A stretch of DNA of 64,000 nucleotides from Sphingobium sp. BYY-5 (GCF_022758885.1 NZ_JALEBH010000001.1:3007501-3071500), one strand, 5' to 3'. Shown: positions 37,148 through 47,863, counted from the stretch's first letter. The notes: generated by a model from the sequence alone, not told the origin. Translations and numbers: made by a program.

Positions 37148-40100
37148 GCGCCCGGCCCGGAACGATCGAAGACGCGCCGCCCTTTGCCGAGTTGGTGGCG
37201 GCGACCAACTTCTCCTTCCTGCGCGGTGCATCGCCCGCATCCGACATGGTCGAGCGGGCGATGGCGCTGGGCCATAAGGGGCTGGGCATCGCCGATCGCA
37301 ATACGGTGGCGGGGGTGGTGCGGGCGTGGATGGCGCGGCGCGATGCACCGGCCAGGGCGCGGGAAACATTGCTGGATGAGAAGAAGGAAAGGGGCGAACC
37401 GCTGACCCTGACACCGGCGGAGGAAGCGTTCTGCCAGACCGACTTGCGGGTCGTGGCCGGCGCGCGGCTGGTGTTCAGCGACGGGACGCCGGATATCGTC
37501 GCCTATCCGCGAACGCGCCATGGATGGGGCCGGCTGACCCGGCTGCTGACACGCGGCAATATGCGTGCGGTCAAGGGCGACTGCATCCTCCGTTTCGATG
37601 ACCTGCTCGATCATCTGGAGGATATGTTGCTGATCCTGTTGCCGGTCGCCAGCGGCGGGGAGGAGGAGGCGCACCGCGATCCGCTGGATTTTCCCTTCGA
37701 GGATGAGGCGGATGGAAAGCCCTCCTCCCACCTGTCGCTGGTGCCGCCGCTTCCGCCTCGAACGGTCGAGGAGGTTCTATTGCGCCTCAAGCCCCGCGCG
37801 GAGGGCTGTGTCTGGCTCGGCATCGGCCAGGGCTATGGGGGGAAGGACAGGCGCGTCGTCACGCAACTGGCCGCGATGGCGCGGCGGATCGGCGTTCCCC
37901 TGCTGGCGACCAATGATGCGCTCTACGCCGCGCCGGCGGCACGGCCCCTGCATGACATCCTCACCTGCATCCGCCATGGCGTGACGATCCAGCAGGCGGG
38001 GCGCCGTCTGGAGGCCCATGCCGAACGGCATCTGAAATCACCGGCGGACATGGCGCGGCTCCATGCCCGCTGGCCCGAAGCGGTCGAGGAAAGCATCCGC
38101 TTCCTCTCCCTCATCATCTTCGACCTGTCGCAGCTACGCTATGAATATCCGCATGAACCGGTGCCGGAGGGCTGGGCGCCGCAGGACTGGCTGGCGCATC
38201 TGGCCTGGAAGGCGGCGCATGAACGCTATGGACCGGCCCTGCCGCCGGGCCTGCGCGAACGGGTGGAGGAAGAACTCGGCTTCATCGCCGACCGCAACTA
38301 TGCCTATTATTTCCTGACCGTCCATGACGTGGTGAAGTTCGCGCGCGATCAGAAGCCGCCGATATTATGCCAGGGGCGCGGATCGGCCGCCAATTCCGCC
38401 GTCTGTTTCCTGCTGGGCGTCACCTCCATCGATCCGTCGCAGCATGACCTGCTGTTTTCGCGCTTCATATCCGCCGACCGCAACGAGCCGCCCGATATCG
38501 ACGTCGATTTCGAACATGAGCGGCGCGAGGAGGTGATGCAATATATCTATCGCCGCTATGGCCGCCATCGCGCCGGCATAGCGGCGACGGTGATCCATTA
38601 TCGATCGCGCAGCGCGGTGCGCGAGGTGGCGCGGGCGCTGGGCCTGAGCGAGGATATTCCCGCGCGGATCGCGGGCACCGTCTGGGGCAGCTATTCCAGC
38701 GACCTGGGTGGCAAGCGGATCGCCGAAGCGGGCTTCGACCTTGGCAATCCGCAGATCGCCCAGTTGCAGGCGCTGGTGGGGCAGTTGCTCGCCGCCCCTT
38801 TCCCCCGGCATTTGTCGCAGCATGTCGGCGGTTTCGTGCTGACCCAGGACCGGCTGGATGAAACCGTTCCGATCCATCACGCGGCGATGGCCGACCGCAG
38901 TTTCATCGAATGGGACAAGGACGATATCGATGCGCTCGGCCTGATGAAGGTCGATGTGCTGGCGCTCGGCATGTTGACCTGCATCCGCAAGGCGTTCGAC
39001 CTTATGCGTGCAAACGGGCTGGGCGACCATCACTTGATGGTGGACATCGAATCCGGGGACGCGGCCGTCTACGACATGCTGTGCAAGGGGGAGAGCATCG
39101 GCGTGTTCCAGGTGGAAAGCCGGGCGCAGATCAACATGCTGCCGCGCCTCAAGCCCCGTACCCTCTACGACCTGACGGTGCAGGTCGCGATCGTGCGGCC
39201 GGGGCCGATCGAGGGCGATATGGTGCATCCCTATTTGCGCCGGCGCTGCGGTGAGGAGGCGATCACCTATCCCTCGCCCCACCCCGGACATGGCCCAGCC
39301 GATGAACTGGAGCAGCTTCTGGGCAAGACCTTCGGCGTACCCCTGTTCCAGGAGCAGGCGATGAAGCTGGCCATCACCGCCGCCGAATTTTCCGATGCGG
39401 AAGCCAACCAGTTGCGCCGGGCGATGGCGACCTTTCGCAATGTCGGCACCATCCATCATTTCCGCGAGAAGATGATCGGCGGCATGGTCCGCCGGGGTTA
39501 CGAACCCGATTTCGCCGCGCGCTGCTTCAAGCAGATCGAGGGGTTCGGCAGCTATGGCTTTCCCGAAAGCCATGCGCTGTCCTTCGCGCGGCTGGTCTAT
39601 GTGTCGGCCTGGATCAAATGCCACCAGCCCGCGGTCTTTGCCTGCGCGCTGCTCAATGCGCAGCCCATGGGCTTCTACGCGCCGGCGCAACTGGTGCGCG
39701 ATGCGCGTGACCATGGCGTCACCGTCCATGATGTCGATGTGAACGGGAGCGGCTGGGACAATGGATTGGAGCCGTTGCTGCGATCGCGACGGAGCGACCG
39801 GGGCGAGGGGCAGGGACGGGCGCTGGCGCTGCGGCTGGGCTTTCGCCAGATTGACGGGTTCCGCGAGGCCTGGGCGGAGCAACTGGCGGCGGCGCGGGCG
39901 GAAGGCGGGCTGTTCACCGACATCGAGGATCTGGCGCGGCGGGCGAGCTTGCCCGCGCGGGCGCTGCGGCTGCTGGCCGATGCCGACGCCTGCCGGTCTC
40001 TGGGGCTGGACCGGCGTGCGGCGCTGTGGGAGGCGCGGCGTACGCCGTCGGACGAATTGCCGCTCTTCGCCGCGACGCGCGCACGCGGCGGGCAGGCGCG

Positions 40101-40629
40101 GGAACTGGGCGCGGAACCGGATGCCGGGCTGCCCGCCATGCCGCTCGCCGAGCAGGTGGCGACCGACTATCAGGTGACGCGCCTGTCGCTGAAGGGCCAT
40201 CCGATGCAGTTCCTGCGCCCGGTCTTTGCCGCCGAGAATGTGCTGAGCTGTGCGCAGGTGAGCGCGGCGAAGAATGGCGCGCGCGTGAAGGCGGCGGGCG
40301 TGGTGCTGGTGCGGCAGCGGCCGGGCAAGGGCAATGCCGTCTTCATCACGATCGAGGATGAGACCGGCATCACCAACATCCTGCTCTGGGCGCGGCTGTT
40401 CGAAATGCAGCGCCGTCCCGTCATGGCCAGCCGGCTGATGCTGGTGGAAGGGGAGGTGCAGCGCAGCAAGGAAGGCGTCGTCCACCTGATGGCGACCCGC
40501 GTGCAGGACCGCACGGCGGAACTCGACCGGCTGACGCAGGCGGAGACGCGCGACGCCCGCCCCCACGCCCGCAGCGCCAGCCATCCGCGCAATGTGCGGA
40601 TATTGCCGGGCTCGCGGGATTTTCATTGA
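37144..40629 (+). CDS. dnaE2: Error-prone DNA polymerase DnaE2 (ImuC)
   Basis: 1161 residues, C-family polymerase, the catalytic unit of the ImuA-ImuB-DnaE2 mutasome. The N-terminal PHP domain starts AELVAATNFSFLRGASPASD, is split by an insert, and continues to about residue 280. The palm has ILCQGRGSAANSAVCFLLGV and the catalytic acids in NEPPDIDVDFEHERREEVMQ. Other conserved blocks are PRHLSQHVGGFVLTQD, VQVAIVRPGPIEGDMVHPYL and FPESHALSFARLVYVSAWIK. A C-terminal OB fold (ITIEDETGITNILLWARLF) precedes a tail ending RNVRILPGSRDFH, as in DnaE2. The gene follows imuB with an ATGA overlap and falls under the LexA box at 34813. Confidence 0.97.
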   Translation: MSARPGTIEDAPPFAELVAATNFSFLRGASPASDMVERAMALGHKGLGIADRNTVAGVVRAWMARRDAPARARETLLDEKKERGEPLTLTPAEEAFCQTDLRVVAGARLVFSDGTPDIVAYPRTRHGWGRLTRLLTRGNMRAVKGDCILRFDDLLDHLEDMLLILLPVASGGEEEAHRDPLDFPFEDEADGKPSSHLSLVPPLPPRTVEEVLLRLKPRAEGCVWLGIGQGYGGKDRRVVTQLAAMARRIGVPLLATNDALYAAPAARPLHDILTCIRHGVTIQQAGRRLEAHAERHLKSPADMARLHARWPEAVEESIRFLSLIIFDLSQLRYEYPHEPVPEGWAPQDWLAHLAWKAAHERYGPALPPGLRERVEEELGFIADRNYAYYFLTVHDVVKFARDQKPPILCQGRGSAANSAVCFLLGVTSIDPSQHDLLFSRFISADRNEPPDIDVDFEHERREEVMQYIYRRYGRHRAGIAATVIHYRSRSAVREVARALGLSEDIPARIAGTVWGSYSSDLGGKRIAEAGFDLGNPQIAQLQALVGQLLAAPFPRHLSQHVGGFVLTQDRLDETVPIHHAAMADRSFIEWDKDDIDALGLMKVDVLALGMLTCIRKAFDLMRANGLGDHHLMVDIESGDAAVYDMLCKGESIGVFQVESRAQINMLPRLKPRTLYDLTVQVAIVRPGPIEGDMVHPYLRRRCGEEAITYPSPHPGHGPADELEQLLGKTFGVPLFQEQAMKLAITAAEFSDAEANQLRRAMATFRNVGTIHHFREKMIGGMVRRGYEPDFAARCFKQIEGFGSYGFPESHALSFARLVYVSAWIKCHQPAVFACALLNAQPMGFYAPAQLVRDARDHGVTVHDVDVNGSGWDNGLEPLLRSRRSDRGEGQGRALALRLGFRQIDGFREAWAEQLAAARAEGGLFTDIEDLARRASLPARALRLLADADACRSLGLDRRAALWEARRTPSDELPLFAATRARGGQARELGAEPDAGLPAMPLAEQVATDYQVTRLSLKGHPMQFLRPVFAAENVLSCAQVSAAKNGARVKAAGVVLVRQRPGKGNAVFITIEDETGITNILLWARLFEMQRRPVMASRLMLVEGEVQRSKEGVVHLMATRVQDRTAELDRLTQAETRDARPHARSASHPRNVRILPGSRDFH

Positions 40630-40848
40630 GATGCGGAAGGAAAATGGCGGTCAAGAGGTCTTGGCATCGCGCTATCGACAATGCATCATGATCCCATGAA
40701 GACCGCTCCGAGTACCATCCGCATCGCGCTTCCGCGTCGCTGACGCGAGAAGCTGAACGCAGGCGATCATGCGATCGCTTGCGGACGCTCGCCTGCGCAA
40801 CAGCAGGGAAGCCGTCGCCGCATAGGCTTGGATGCAAAGGCACTTCCA

Positions 40849-41487
40849 ATGAGAAATTTCTTCGAAAGCCCCTTCAAGGGCGTCACTCTCGACCGTCAGG
40901 TCATGAGCCGCAACATCGTCGTTGGTCGTTACAGCTATTATTCCGGCTATTATCATGGTCATAGCTTTGACGACTGTGCCCGCTTTCTTCTGCCCGATAC
41001 AGGTGCGGACAGGCTCATCATAGGCAGCTTCTGCTCTATCGGGTCGGGCGCCGCCTTCATCATGGCGGGCAACCAGGGCCATCGTAATGACTGGATCAGC
41101 ACTTTCCCCTTCTTCTGGATGCCCGATGTATCGGCCTTCGCCGGCGCGGCGAACGGGTATCAGCCAGCAGGCGACACAATCATCGGAAACGACGTGTGGA
41201 TTGGCTCCGAAGCGATCATAATGCCCGGTGTGCAAATCGGTGACGGCGCGGTGATCGGCACGCGCGCCTTGGTCACGCGCGACGTGAAGCCCTATGCGAT
41301 CGTCGGGGGCAATCCCGCCAGGGTGATCCGCCATCGCTTCGAGGAGCCTTGCATCTCCATGCTGCTGGAATCGCGGTGGTGGGACTGGACGGACGAACAG
41401 CTCGGCAAAGCCATGTCCATCCTGACGAGCGGCGATGTGAAAGCCCTTCACGACCATTGGCAAGAAACCATAAAGCCTGGCGGATAG
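40849..41487 (+). CDS. catB: CatB-type xenobiotic O-acetyltransferase
   Basis: 212 residues, the size of CatB chloramphenicol acetyltransferases (left-handed beta-helix trimer using acetyl-CoA). Diagnostic segments: [30 protein letters not shown] then [29 protein letters not shown] ending at catalytic His78 in [35 protein letters not shown] and [15 protein letters not shown]. Near-complete match to the CatB pattern predicts chloramphenicol-type acetylation, though chromosomal XAT members can have other substrates. It lies 219 bases after dnaE2; a promoter of its own was not recognised. Confidence 0.92.
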   Translation: MRNFFESPFKGVTLDRQVMSRNIVVGRYSYYSGYYHGHSFDDCARFLLPDTGADRLIIGSFCSIGSGAAFIMAGNQGHRNDWISTFPFFWMPDVSAFAGAANGYQPAGDTIIGNDVWIGSEAIIMPGVQIGDGAVIGTRALVTRDVKPYAIVGGNPARVIRHRFEEPCISMLLESRWWDWTDEQLGKAMSILTSGDVKALHDHWQETIKPGG

Positions 41488-41495
41488 GCTGCTTC

Positions 41496-41524
41496 GGGGG
41501 AGGTGCTTCACACGCACCTCCCCC
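41496..41524. terminator. Hairpin terminator between catB and tamB
   Basis: A perfect 11-bp stem GGGGGAGGTGC/GCACCTCCCCC with a 7-base loop lies between the convergent genes, 9 bases after the catB stop. No T-run follows, so termination efficiency is uncertain. Confidence 0.65.
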
Positions 41525-41534
41525 GCACGCCTGG

Positions 41535-44500
41535 TCAATAATCCTTCGAGTAACGCAAATTCGCCGACGACCCCGCGTTGGTGCCGGTCTTCGACAGCAG
41601 GCTCAGCGTCTTGGACAGTGCGATTTCCAACTGGGTGGCGGTGAAGCCCTTGGAGTCGGTGATGACCTCCACATAGATATTGTTGGAGATATGCTGGCCG
41701 ACCGCGAGGCTGGTGCTGCGCCCGGTCGTCTCGTCGCCGCCGACGATGCCGATCCGGTCGAGGCCCGACGCGCCTTGCAGCTTGCCCATCGGGTTCAATC
41801 CGCCGCTGCCGCCGCGCAGGCCGTTCAGGGCCGCCGCGAGCTGGATCGCCTGGGTGGCCGACAGGTTGGCGACATTGTCGCCGAACAGGATGCGGGCGAG
41901 GATTTCGTCCTGCGGCAGGGTCGGCGTGGAGATGAAGGCGATGTCGGGTTGTTGCGCGCTGCCCGTCACCTGGATGCCCGCCGTTACCGTGTCGATCTTG
42001 GTTTCCGCCTTGATCGCCAGCGTCGGGTTCATCATCGGCCCGTTGAAGCTGATGACGCCCTGCTCCAGGTCGAACTGGTGGCCCGAGAAGCTGTAGCGGC
42101 CGCGGATCACCTCGATCTTGCCGACGACGCGCGGATCGGCAGTGGTGCCGGTGACGCGCATGTTGGTCTTCCATTCGGAATCGAGGCCCATGCCGGTCAC
42201 GTAGATTTCATTGTCGGCGCGGACCCGTATGTCGAGCTTCCAGTCGGCGGGCCTGGCAGCCGCCTGGCGCGCGGCCGTGCGCTGGTCCAGCACGTCCGTG
42301 CCCACGCCCTTGCGTCGCACACCGGTTAGTTGGCGAACCTCGGTGCCGCCCTGCCACGCGACCTTGTAGCGGGTTTCGGGCAGGGTCAGGTCGCCCTTGA
42401 TGAGACCGCCATTGGCCGTGCTGTTGGTGATGGCGAGCGTGCCGCTGACGACGCTGGTGATCGCCTCGCTGCGCGCCAGCCGCGCGCGGTTGAGCTTGAC
42501 CGCGATGTCCATCGGGAATCCGCTCGCCGCCGCCAGCCCGACATTGCCCGACGCCTGCACCGTGCCGTCGCCGGCGCGGCCGGAGAAGTCGGCAATCTCC
42601 AGATGGTCATTGGTGAAGCGGCCGTCGAGCTTCATCTGGGTGACGCGGGTGCCGAAGCTCTCATTCTCGTACGTCAGCGCATTGGCGCGGACCACGCCGT
42701 TGAGGCGCGGATCGCTGAGCCGTCCGCTGAAATCGGCGGCGACGGCGAGGCCGCCGGTCAGTTGCTGGTCGGCGAGGCCGGCGAAGGAGAAAAGCACGTC
42801 GGCCGGCCCGGCATAGCGGATGCCACCACCCAGCGGGGCGTTCTGCAATTGCTCCGACCAGGTTGAGCCTGCGCCCGGAGGCGCCAGCGTGGCGACGAAG
42901 CGGCCGAGCGTGCTGTTTCCTTCCCGGATCAGGCCGCGCAGGTCGCCGCCCGCCGACGACAGCTTGCCCTCGACACTCATCGACATCGGATCGGACACGG
43001 CGGTCAGGCTGGAGCGGCGGAAGTTGCTGATGGCGAGGCGCGTGGTCGCAGTGGGGAAGGCGTTGCCGATCTGGCTGTAATCCAGCGCGCCGGTCATCCG
43101 CCCGCCAATGCCCAGGCCCGGCGCGGCGATGTTGGCGATGGCGAGGTCGAAATCCTTGAACCGGGCCTGCGCCGTCGTCGTGTCGCCGAAACGCCCGGCG
43201 AGATCGACCTTGCCCTGCGGCAGGACCAGGGTCGCCGGTTCCAGGCGATAGCCGCCCTGCTCGACGCGGATGATGGCGGGCTGGGCCAGGCGGAAGTCGA
43301 TATTGGCCGCCTTGCCCTGCAACGCCACGGCATAGAGGTTGGGACGCAGCGCGGCATTGGCGGCGATGGAAAAGGGCACGCCGCTGGAGCCGTCGGCGAC
43401 CAGTTGCGCCCGTCCGCGTCCGCCCTGATAGTCGATCCGCGCGCGGCCTGCACGCACCACATAGTCGCCATAGGCGGCGTTGGCGAATTGCGCGTCGGCC
43501 TTGAACTGCGGCTGGTCGGTCAGGACCATGGAGGCGGTCACGATCGCCCGGCCGATCACGACATCGGCATCGCCTGGCAGCTTGGCGTTGCTGGCGGTGG
43601 CGTTGACATCGACGCCCTGCGCCTTGCCCACCGCCGCCAGCCGGACCGCGCCGGTGATGCCGGAGCCGTTCATGGCGAGCTGCCCGGTGAAGGGACCGGC
43701 GGCGCTCTGCTGGATGCGGCCATTCATGTCGACCCCGGCGAAGCGCGCCTTGGCGACGTCGATGGTCAGCGGGCCTTGCGCGGTGCGGATCAGGATATTG
43801 GCGAAGAAGGGACCATAGGACGACCCGCCGGTCGCTTCGAGCCGATAGCCCGCCGCCTCGCCATTCAGCCTGGCGACCACATTGGTCAGTTGCACTCCGA
43901 CATTGGGCTGCGCCGCGCGCAGCACCGCCTGCGGCTGTGCCATCGTGCCGCGCACGGTCAGCGCCAGCGGGCCATATTGTCTGGACGAAGCGGTCGCGTC
44001 GAAGGCGACCTGCCCGTCCGTGTCATAGCTGCCGGAACCCGAATGGATGGTGAAATTGGGCGCGGCGCCCTTCAGGCCCGCGAGGGTGAATTTGCCCTCC
44101 GGCGTCATGCCGATGCGCCCGGTGGCGATGGCATTGCCGCCCAGGAAATCGCGGACGGACGCATTCTCCCACCGCGCGGTGCGCACGCCGAAACGGCCCG
44201 ACAGGCCGAAACCACCCTTCGGCCCCGGCACCAGTTCGACATCGGTGTTGAGGTTGACGATGCCGACGCCGTCAACCTTATAGTCGTTGACCCGACCTTT
44301 CAGCGCACCGCGATAGATGGCCTTGTCGAGGTCGGCCAGAACGATGGCGGTGGCGTCCACCTTGTCGCTGTCGATCTTGAGATTGTCGCTGATGAGCTTG
44401 CCGCCCGCATAGGCGAAGTCGCCCTTGACGCGGAGATTCTGCATCAGGCCGCCCGCCGCCGCGTTGAGGCCGGTGACGCGGGTCGCGGTGGCGTTCACGG

Positions 44501-45746
44501 GAATGCGGATGCGGTCGACGTCGATCACCGCGCGCCCGTTCGCCTTGAGATTCTCGATGCCCGTCGCGTCGAAGGCCAGGCTCTTCGCGGTGACGGCATA
44601 GTCGATGAAGGGCGTCGCCATTGGCCCGTCGAGGATGATGGAGGCACGCACGTCGCGGCCTTTCACCTTCTCCATGATTGCACCGGGTGTCAGCAAGGCG
44701 GCGTTGATCCTGAGTGCGCTGAACCGGCTGGTGCCAAGGTCGATCAGGCCCTGCGCGTCGGCGGACAAAGCGGGCGAGCGCAGCGTGCCCTTGAGGTTCA
44801 CGCGCCGATCCTTGAGGCCGGCGGCCAGATCGACGTCCAGTTGCGGCGCAGTCAGCCGGTCGACCGTGCCGGCGAAGACCAGGCCGGGGCGAACCGGGCC
44901 TTTTGCGGTGAAATTGCCGTCGCGCGCGGCGAGCGTAATGTTCGCCAGCTCGCCTTTAGGCGTGGTCGCGATGATCCTGCCGTCCCAGGCCTGCCAGCTA
45001 CCCTTGCCGTCCAGGGTCGCGGTCATGCCGTCGGTCAGGCCCGACATGGCGGCGATGACGCCACCCTTGGGCGCGGTCAGCGTGCCGCTCATGGCGAGGC
45101 GGTTCTGGTCCGGCACGGCGTCGAGCTTGGCTTGCAGCCGGTCGCCGCTGTCGACCACGGCATCGGCGGACAGGATCGCCCGGCCATCTGAAATATGGGT
45201 GACGCCGTCGATCGCGATCTCGCGCTTCTGGCCGATCACCGGCTTGGCGAGGATGAATTTGGCGATTGTCATCCGGTCGACGTCGATGTCGATGTCGGGC
45301 AGGATCGGCGCGTTGGGATCGGTCTTGGTGACGTTGAACTGCGGGCTGCGCGCCAGCACCACCAGCGGCGTTTCCAGCAGGCTGACCGAGATATGATTGT
45401 TGATGTAGCGGAAGGGCCGCCACACGACATGGACCTTCGGGCTGACCGCGAACACGCCCTTGGGATCGCGCAGCACCAGATCGTGGATGGTCATGTCGCT
45501 GTAGATCGATCCGTCGATCCGGCCGACCTCGATCTTCATCCCCGATTCCAACTGCAACGCGGCGATCTGCCGGATCAAGAAGCGCTTGCCCGGCGGGGTG
45601 TTGAGACCGAGCAGCAGGCCCGCGACCAGCACTGTCAGCGCGACGATCAGGCCAAGGAGGCCGATCGCGATCTTCCGCCACAGTGGTCGCTTTCCACGGA
45701 TCGCCACGGCGTCGGGAGCGGGAAGCGGGGTGTCGTCCTGCGCCAT
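41535..45746 (-). CDS. tamB: Translocation and assembly module protein TamB
   Basis: 1403 residues. TamB-type AsmA-like bridge protein, anchored in the inner membrane by one N-terminal helix (WRKIAIGLLGLIVALTVLVA), followed by a long repetitive beta-rich groove spanning the periplasm. The C-terminal DUF490/TamB domain shows RGRYSFSGHQFDLEQGVISF, IKAETKIDTVTAGIQVTG and FISTPTLPQDEILARILFG, ending LSLLSKTGTNAGSSANLRYS. It acts with TamA in outer-membrane protein insertion or phospholipid transfer. The ATG shares one base with the tamA stop (TGATG), so the two are co-translated. Confidence 0.95.
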   Translation of the reverse strand: MAQDDTPLPAPDAVAIRGKRPLWRKIAIGLLGLIVALTVLVAGLLLGLNTPPGKRFLIRQIAALQLESGMKIEVGRIDGSIYSDMTIHDLVLRDPKGVFAVSPKVHVVWRPFRYINNHISVSLLETPLVVLARSPQFNVTKTDPNAPILPDIDIDVDRMTIAKFILAKPVIGQKREIAIDGVTHISDGRAILSADAVVDSGDRLQAKLDAVPDQNRLAMSGTLTAPKGGVIAAMSGLTDGMTATLDGKGSWQAWDGRIIATTPKGELANITLAARDGNFTAKGPVRPGLVFAGTVDRLTAPQLDVDLAAGLKDRRVNLKGTLRSPALSADAQGLIDLGTSRFSALRINAALLTPGAIMEKVKGRDVRASIILDGPMATPFIDYAVTAKSLAFDATGIENLKANGRAVIDVDRIRIPVNATATRVTGLNAAAGGLMQNLRVKGDFAYAGGKLISDNLKIDSDKVDATAIVLADLDKAIYRGALKGRVNDYKVDGVGIVNLNTDVELVPGPKGGFGLSGRFGVRTARWENASVRDFLGGNAIATGRIGMTPEGKFTLAGLKGAAPNFTIHSGSGSYDTDGQVAFDATASSRQYGPLALTVRGTMAQPQAVLRAAQPNVGVQLTNVVARLNGEAAGYRLEATGGSSYGPFFANILIRTAQGPLTIDVAKARFAGVDMNGRIQQSAAGPFTGQLAMNGSGITGAVRLAAVGKAQGVDVNATASNAKLPGDADVVIGRAIVTASMVLTDQPQFKADAQFANAAYGDYVVRAGRARIDYQGGRGRAQLVADGSSGVPFSIAANAALRPNLYAVALQGKAANIDFRLAQPAIIRVEQGGYRLEPATLVLPQGKVDLAGRFGDTTTAQARFKDFDLAIANIAAPGLGIGGRMTGALDYSQIGNAFPTATTRLAISNFRRSSLTAVSDPMSMSVEGKLSSAGGDLRGLIREGNSTLGRFVATLAPPGAGSTWSEQLQNAPLGGGIRYAGPADVLFSFAGLADQQLTGGLAVAADFSGRLSDPRLNGVVRANALTYENESFGTRVTQMKLDGRFTNDHLEIADFSGRAGDGTVQASGNVGLAAASGFPMDIAVKLNRARLARSEAITSVVSGTLAITNSTANGGLIKGDLTLPETRYKVAWQGGTEVRQLTGVRRKGVGTDVLDQRTAARQAAARPADWKLDIRVRADNEIYVTGMGLDSEWKTNMRVTGTTADPRVVGKIEVIRGRYSFSGHQFDLEQGVISFNGPMMNPTLAIKAETKIDTVTAGIQVTGSAQQPDIAFISTPTLPQDEILARILFGDNVANLSATQAIQLAAALNGLRGGSGGLNPMGKLQGASGLDRIGIVGGDETTGRSTSLAVGQHISNNIYVEVITDSKGFTATQLEIALSKTLSLLSKTGTNAGSSANLRYSKDY

Positions 45747-47863
45747 CAGAAAGCCTGCCCGATGCCGATATAGAGGGCGAATTTGGATTCGCCCGGCTGC
45801 CGGTTGATCGGCATGGCGATGTCGGCGCGGAACGGGCCGAAATTGGTGTAGAAGCGCCCGCCAATGCCGACGCCGTAGCGCATGTCGGAAAATTGCGGGA
45901 TCTGGCTTTCATAGACCTGCCCCGCATCGACAAAGGCGACGATGCCGTAATTGCCGAAGCGATAGCGGCCCTCGACCGCGAATTCATTGACCGACCGGCC
46001 GCCGATCGGATCGTTGTTCACGTCCTTCGGCCCCAGTTCCTGATAGCCATAGCCGCGCACCGATCCGCCGCCGCCCGCATAGATGCGCCGCGAAGGGGCC
46101 ACATCGTCGCGATCGACCCCGTTGATCGTGCCGAGCCGCGTGCGCGCGGCGATCACCAGGCTGTCCGACACCGGATAATAGCCGCTGAGGTCAAAGGTCG
46201 CGCGCAGATAGGGCGAGAAACTGCCTTGGAGCGATCCTTCCGGTTCGGCGCGCAGGCTGGCGCGGAAGCCCTTGGTCGGGTTGAGCAGGTCGTTGGAGCG
46301 ATCATAGCCGATCTGCACCGGCAGGCCGCCGATGAAATAGGTGCGCCGCGTCTTGTCCGCCGTCGCTGGATCGACCACCACCTGTTCGTTGGTCAGCAGC
46401 ACCTCTGCGCCATAGCTGTAGGTCCAGCGCTTCTGGAAGATCGGCGTGGACTGGCGCGACCAGCCGATGTTGAGGCCGGCAGTATAGGCTTCATAGGCGT
46501 CGTAATTCTGGTGATTGAGCGAGACGCCGGTCTGGAATGTCTTGTCGCGCTTGCCCGCATTGGACCGGCGGAAGGTCGCCGACGCGCCCTGTTCCTGCGT
46601 CCCCGCGATCGCGCCCAGGATCAGCGCGCCTTCGGGCGGGAACATGTTACGATGGGTCCAGGTGCCTTCCGCCCGGAAGCCCTGGCCGGTGCCATAGCCC
46701 AGTTCGCCCGCCAGCGTGCGCGGTGGTCCCGCTTCCTGCTCGACATGCAGGTCGACATATTCGGTGCCGTCCGGCGCGCTTTCGTTGGTGCGCACCGGAT
46801 CGACCGCAACGCTGGAGAATAGTCCGGTCGCGACCAGCGCCTTGCGCAGGTCATCGACCTTGCGGCTGTCATAGAGGTCGCCCGGCCGGTAGCGGCGGAT
46901 CACCTCCATATGGTCGGCGCCGAACGCCTGTTTCTCGCCGCTGGTGGTGATGGCGCGGAAGATGCCGCGCGGGCCGGTCTCCACGGGCAGCATATAATCG
47001 CCCGTCACCGTCGCGGGATCGAGGAGGATGTCGCGTTCGCCGATCTTGGCGAAGGGATAGCCGTTTTCGGGCAGTTTCAGCGCGACATTCGCCTCCGCCC
47101 CCTCGACATTGGCGGCGATGATATCGTCGCCGGTCTTCAAGGGCAGGCTGTCGCGCACCAGCGTGGGCGGCACGGTCGGCCCGGCATGGATGACGATCTC
47201 GCCGATCCTGTAGCGCTGGCCCGGCGTCACGGAGAGGACGGCTTTCAACGTGCCGTCGCCCGCCTGGTCCAGGCTGGCGAGCGCGGTCGCGTCATAATAG
47301 CCCTGCGAATTGAGGATGCGGACGGCCAGCTTCTCATCCTCCTGCGCGCGCGCCTGCACCATGGCGGCGGTTTCCGCCTTGCCCTTGCCGTCGATCAGTG
47401 CGGACTCGGCGCGGAACTCGTCGTCCAGCCCGGTCTTGCCGAAGCCCTCGATGCTGGTGGCGTAGCGGATTTCGGGCAGCTTGGCGTTGGGGTCGTCGTT
47501 CGCCGCCACATTGGCCGGCACGGTGACGCTGTCGAGCGGGGGCAGCGGCTGGGCCAGTTCCTGTTCCTCTGCCGGTTCGGTGGCAGGGGGCAGTTCGGTG
47601 GGCGCGCCCTGACCCTCGACCGACTGCTGCGGCATCTGCTGGTCGATCCAGCTATCGATCGAGGGCAAAGGCGCGTTGGGATCGCTCCCTTCGACCTTGG
47701 GCAGGCGCGCCTCGAACTGGTCGTCGGGCAGGATCGTTTCTTCGGTTCCGGTCCGGGACGACGAGGGCGGTGTCGCGATCTGGGCCATCAGCGGCAGCGG
47801 CGATGCCGTCAGCAGGATCAGGCTCAACATGCGCCGGACATGATAGGCCTGCCGTCTGCTCAT
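45746..47863 (-). CDS. tamA: Autotransporter assembly complex protein TamA
   Basis: 705 residues, Omp85 family. A signal peptide (RRMLSLILLTASPLPLMAQ) precedes an unusually long Pro/Glu-rich segment of about 100 residues. POTRA-type domains (EKLAVRILNSQGYYDATALA, GPRGIFRAITTSGEKQAFG) and the C-terminal barrel (RRIYAGGGGSVRGYGYQELG, the Omp85 VRGY motif) follow; the last residues are YIGIGQAF. Start may be Met1 (47863) or Met12. Divergent from recJ, 140 bases away. Confidence 0.94.
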   Translation of the reverse strand: MSRRQAYHVRRMLSLILLTASPLPLMAQIATPPSSSRTGTEETILPDDQFEARLPKVEGSDPNAPLPSIDSWIDQQMPQQSVEGQGAPTELPPATEPAEEQELAQPLPPLDSVTVPANVAANDDPNAKLPEIRYATSIEGFGKTGLDDEFRAESALIDGKGKAETAAMVQARAQEDEKLAVRILNSQGYYDATALASLDQAGDGTLKAVLSVTPGQRYRIGEIVIHAGPTVPPTLVRDSLPLKTGDDIIAANVEGAEANVALKLPENGYPFAKIGERDILLDPATVTGDYMLPVETGPRGIFRAITTSGEKQAFGADHMEVIRRYRPGDLYDSRKVDDLRKALVATGLFSSVAVDPVRTNESAPDGTEYVDLHVEQEAGPPRTLAGELGYGTGQGFRAEGTWTHRNMFPPEGALILGAIAGTQEQGASATFRRSNAGKRDKTFQTGVSLNHQNYDAYEAYTAGLNIGWSRQSTPIFQKRWTYSYGAEVLLTNEQVVVDPATADKTRRTYFIGGLPVQIGYDRSNDLLNPTKGFRASLRAEPEGSLQGSFSPYLRATFDLSGYYPVSDSLVIAARTRLGTINGVDRDDVAPSRRIYAGGGGSVRGYGYQELGPKDVNNDPIGGRSVNEFAVEGRYRFGNYGIVAFVDAGQVYESQIPQFSDMRYGVGIGGRFYTNFGPFRADIAMPINRQPGESKFALYIGIGQAF

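Noticed and set aside
38365..40626. 753-codon frame antisense to dnaE2
   Set aside because: Shadow; the plus strand carries all C-family polymerase motifs.
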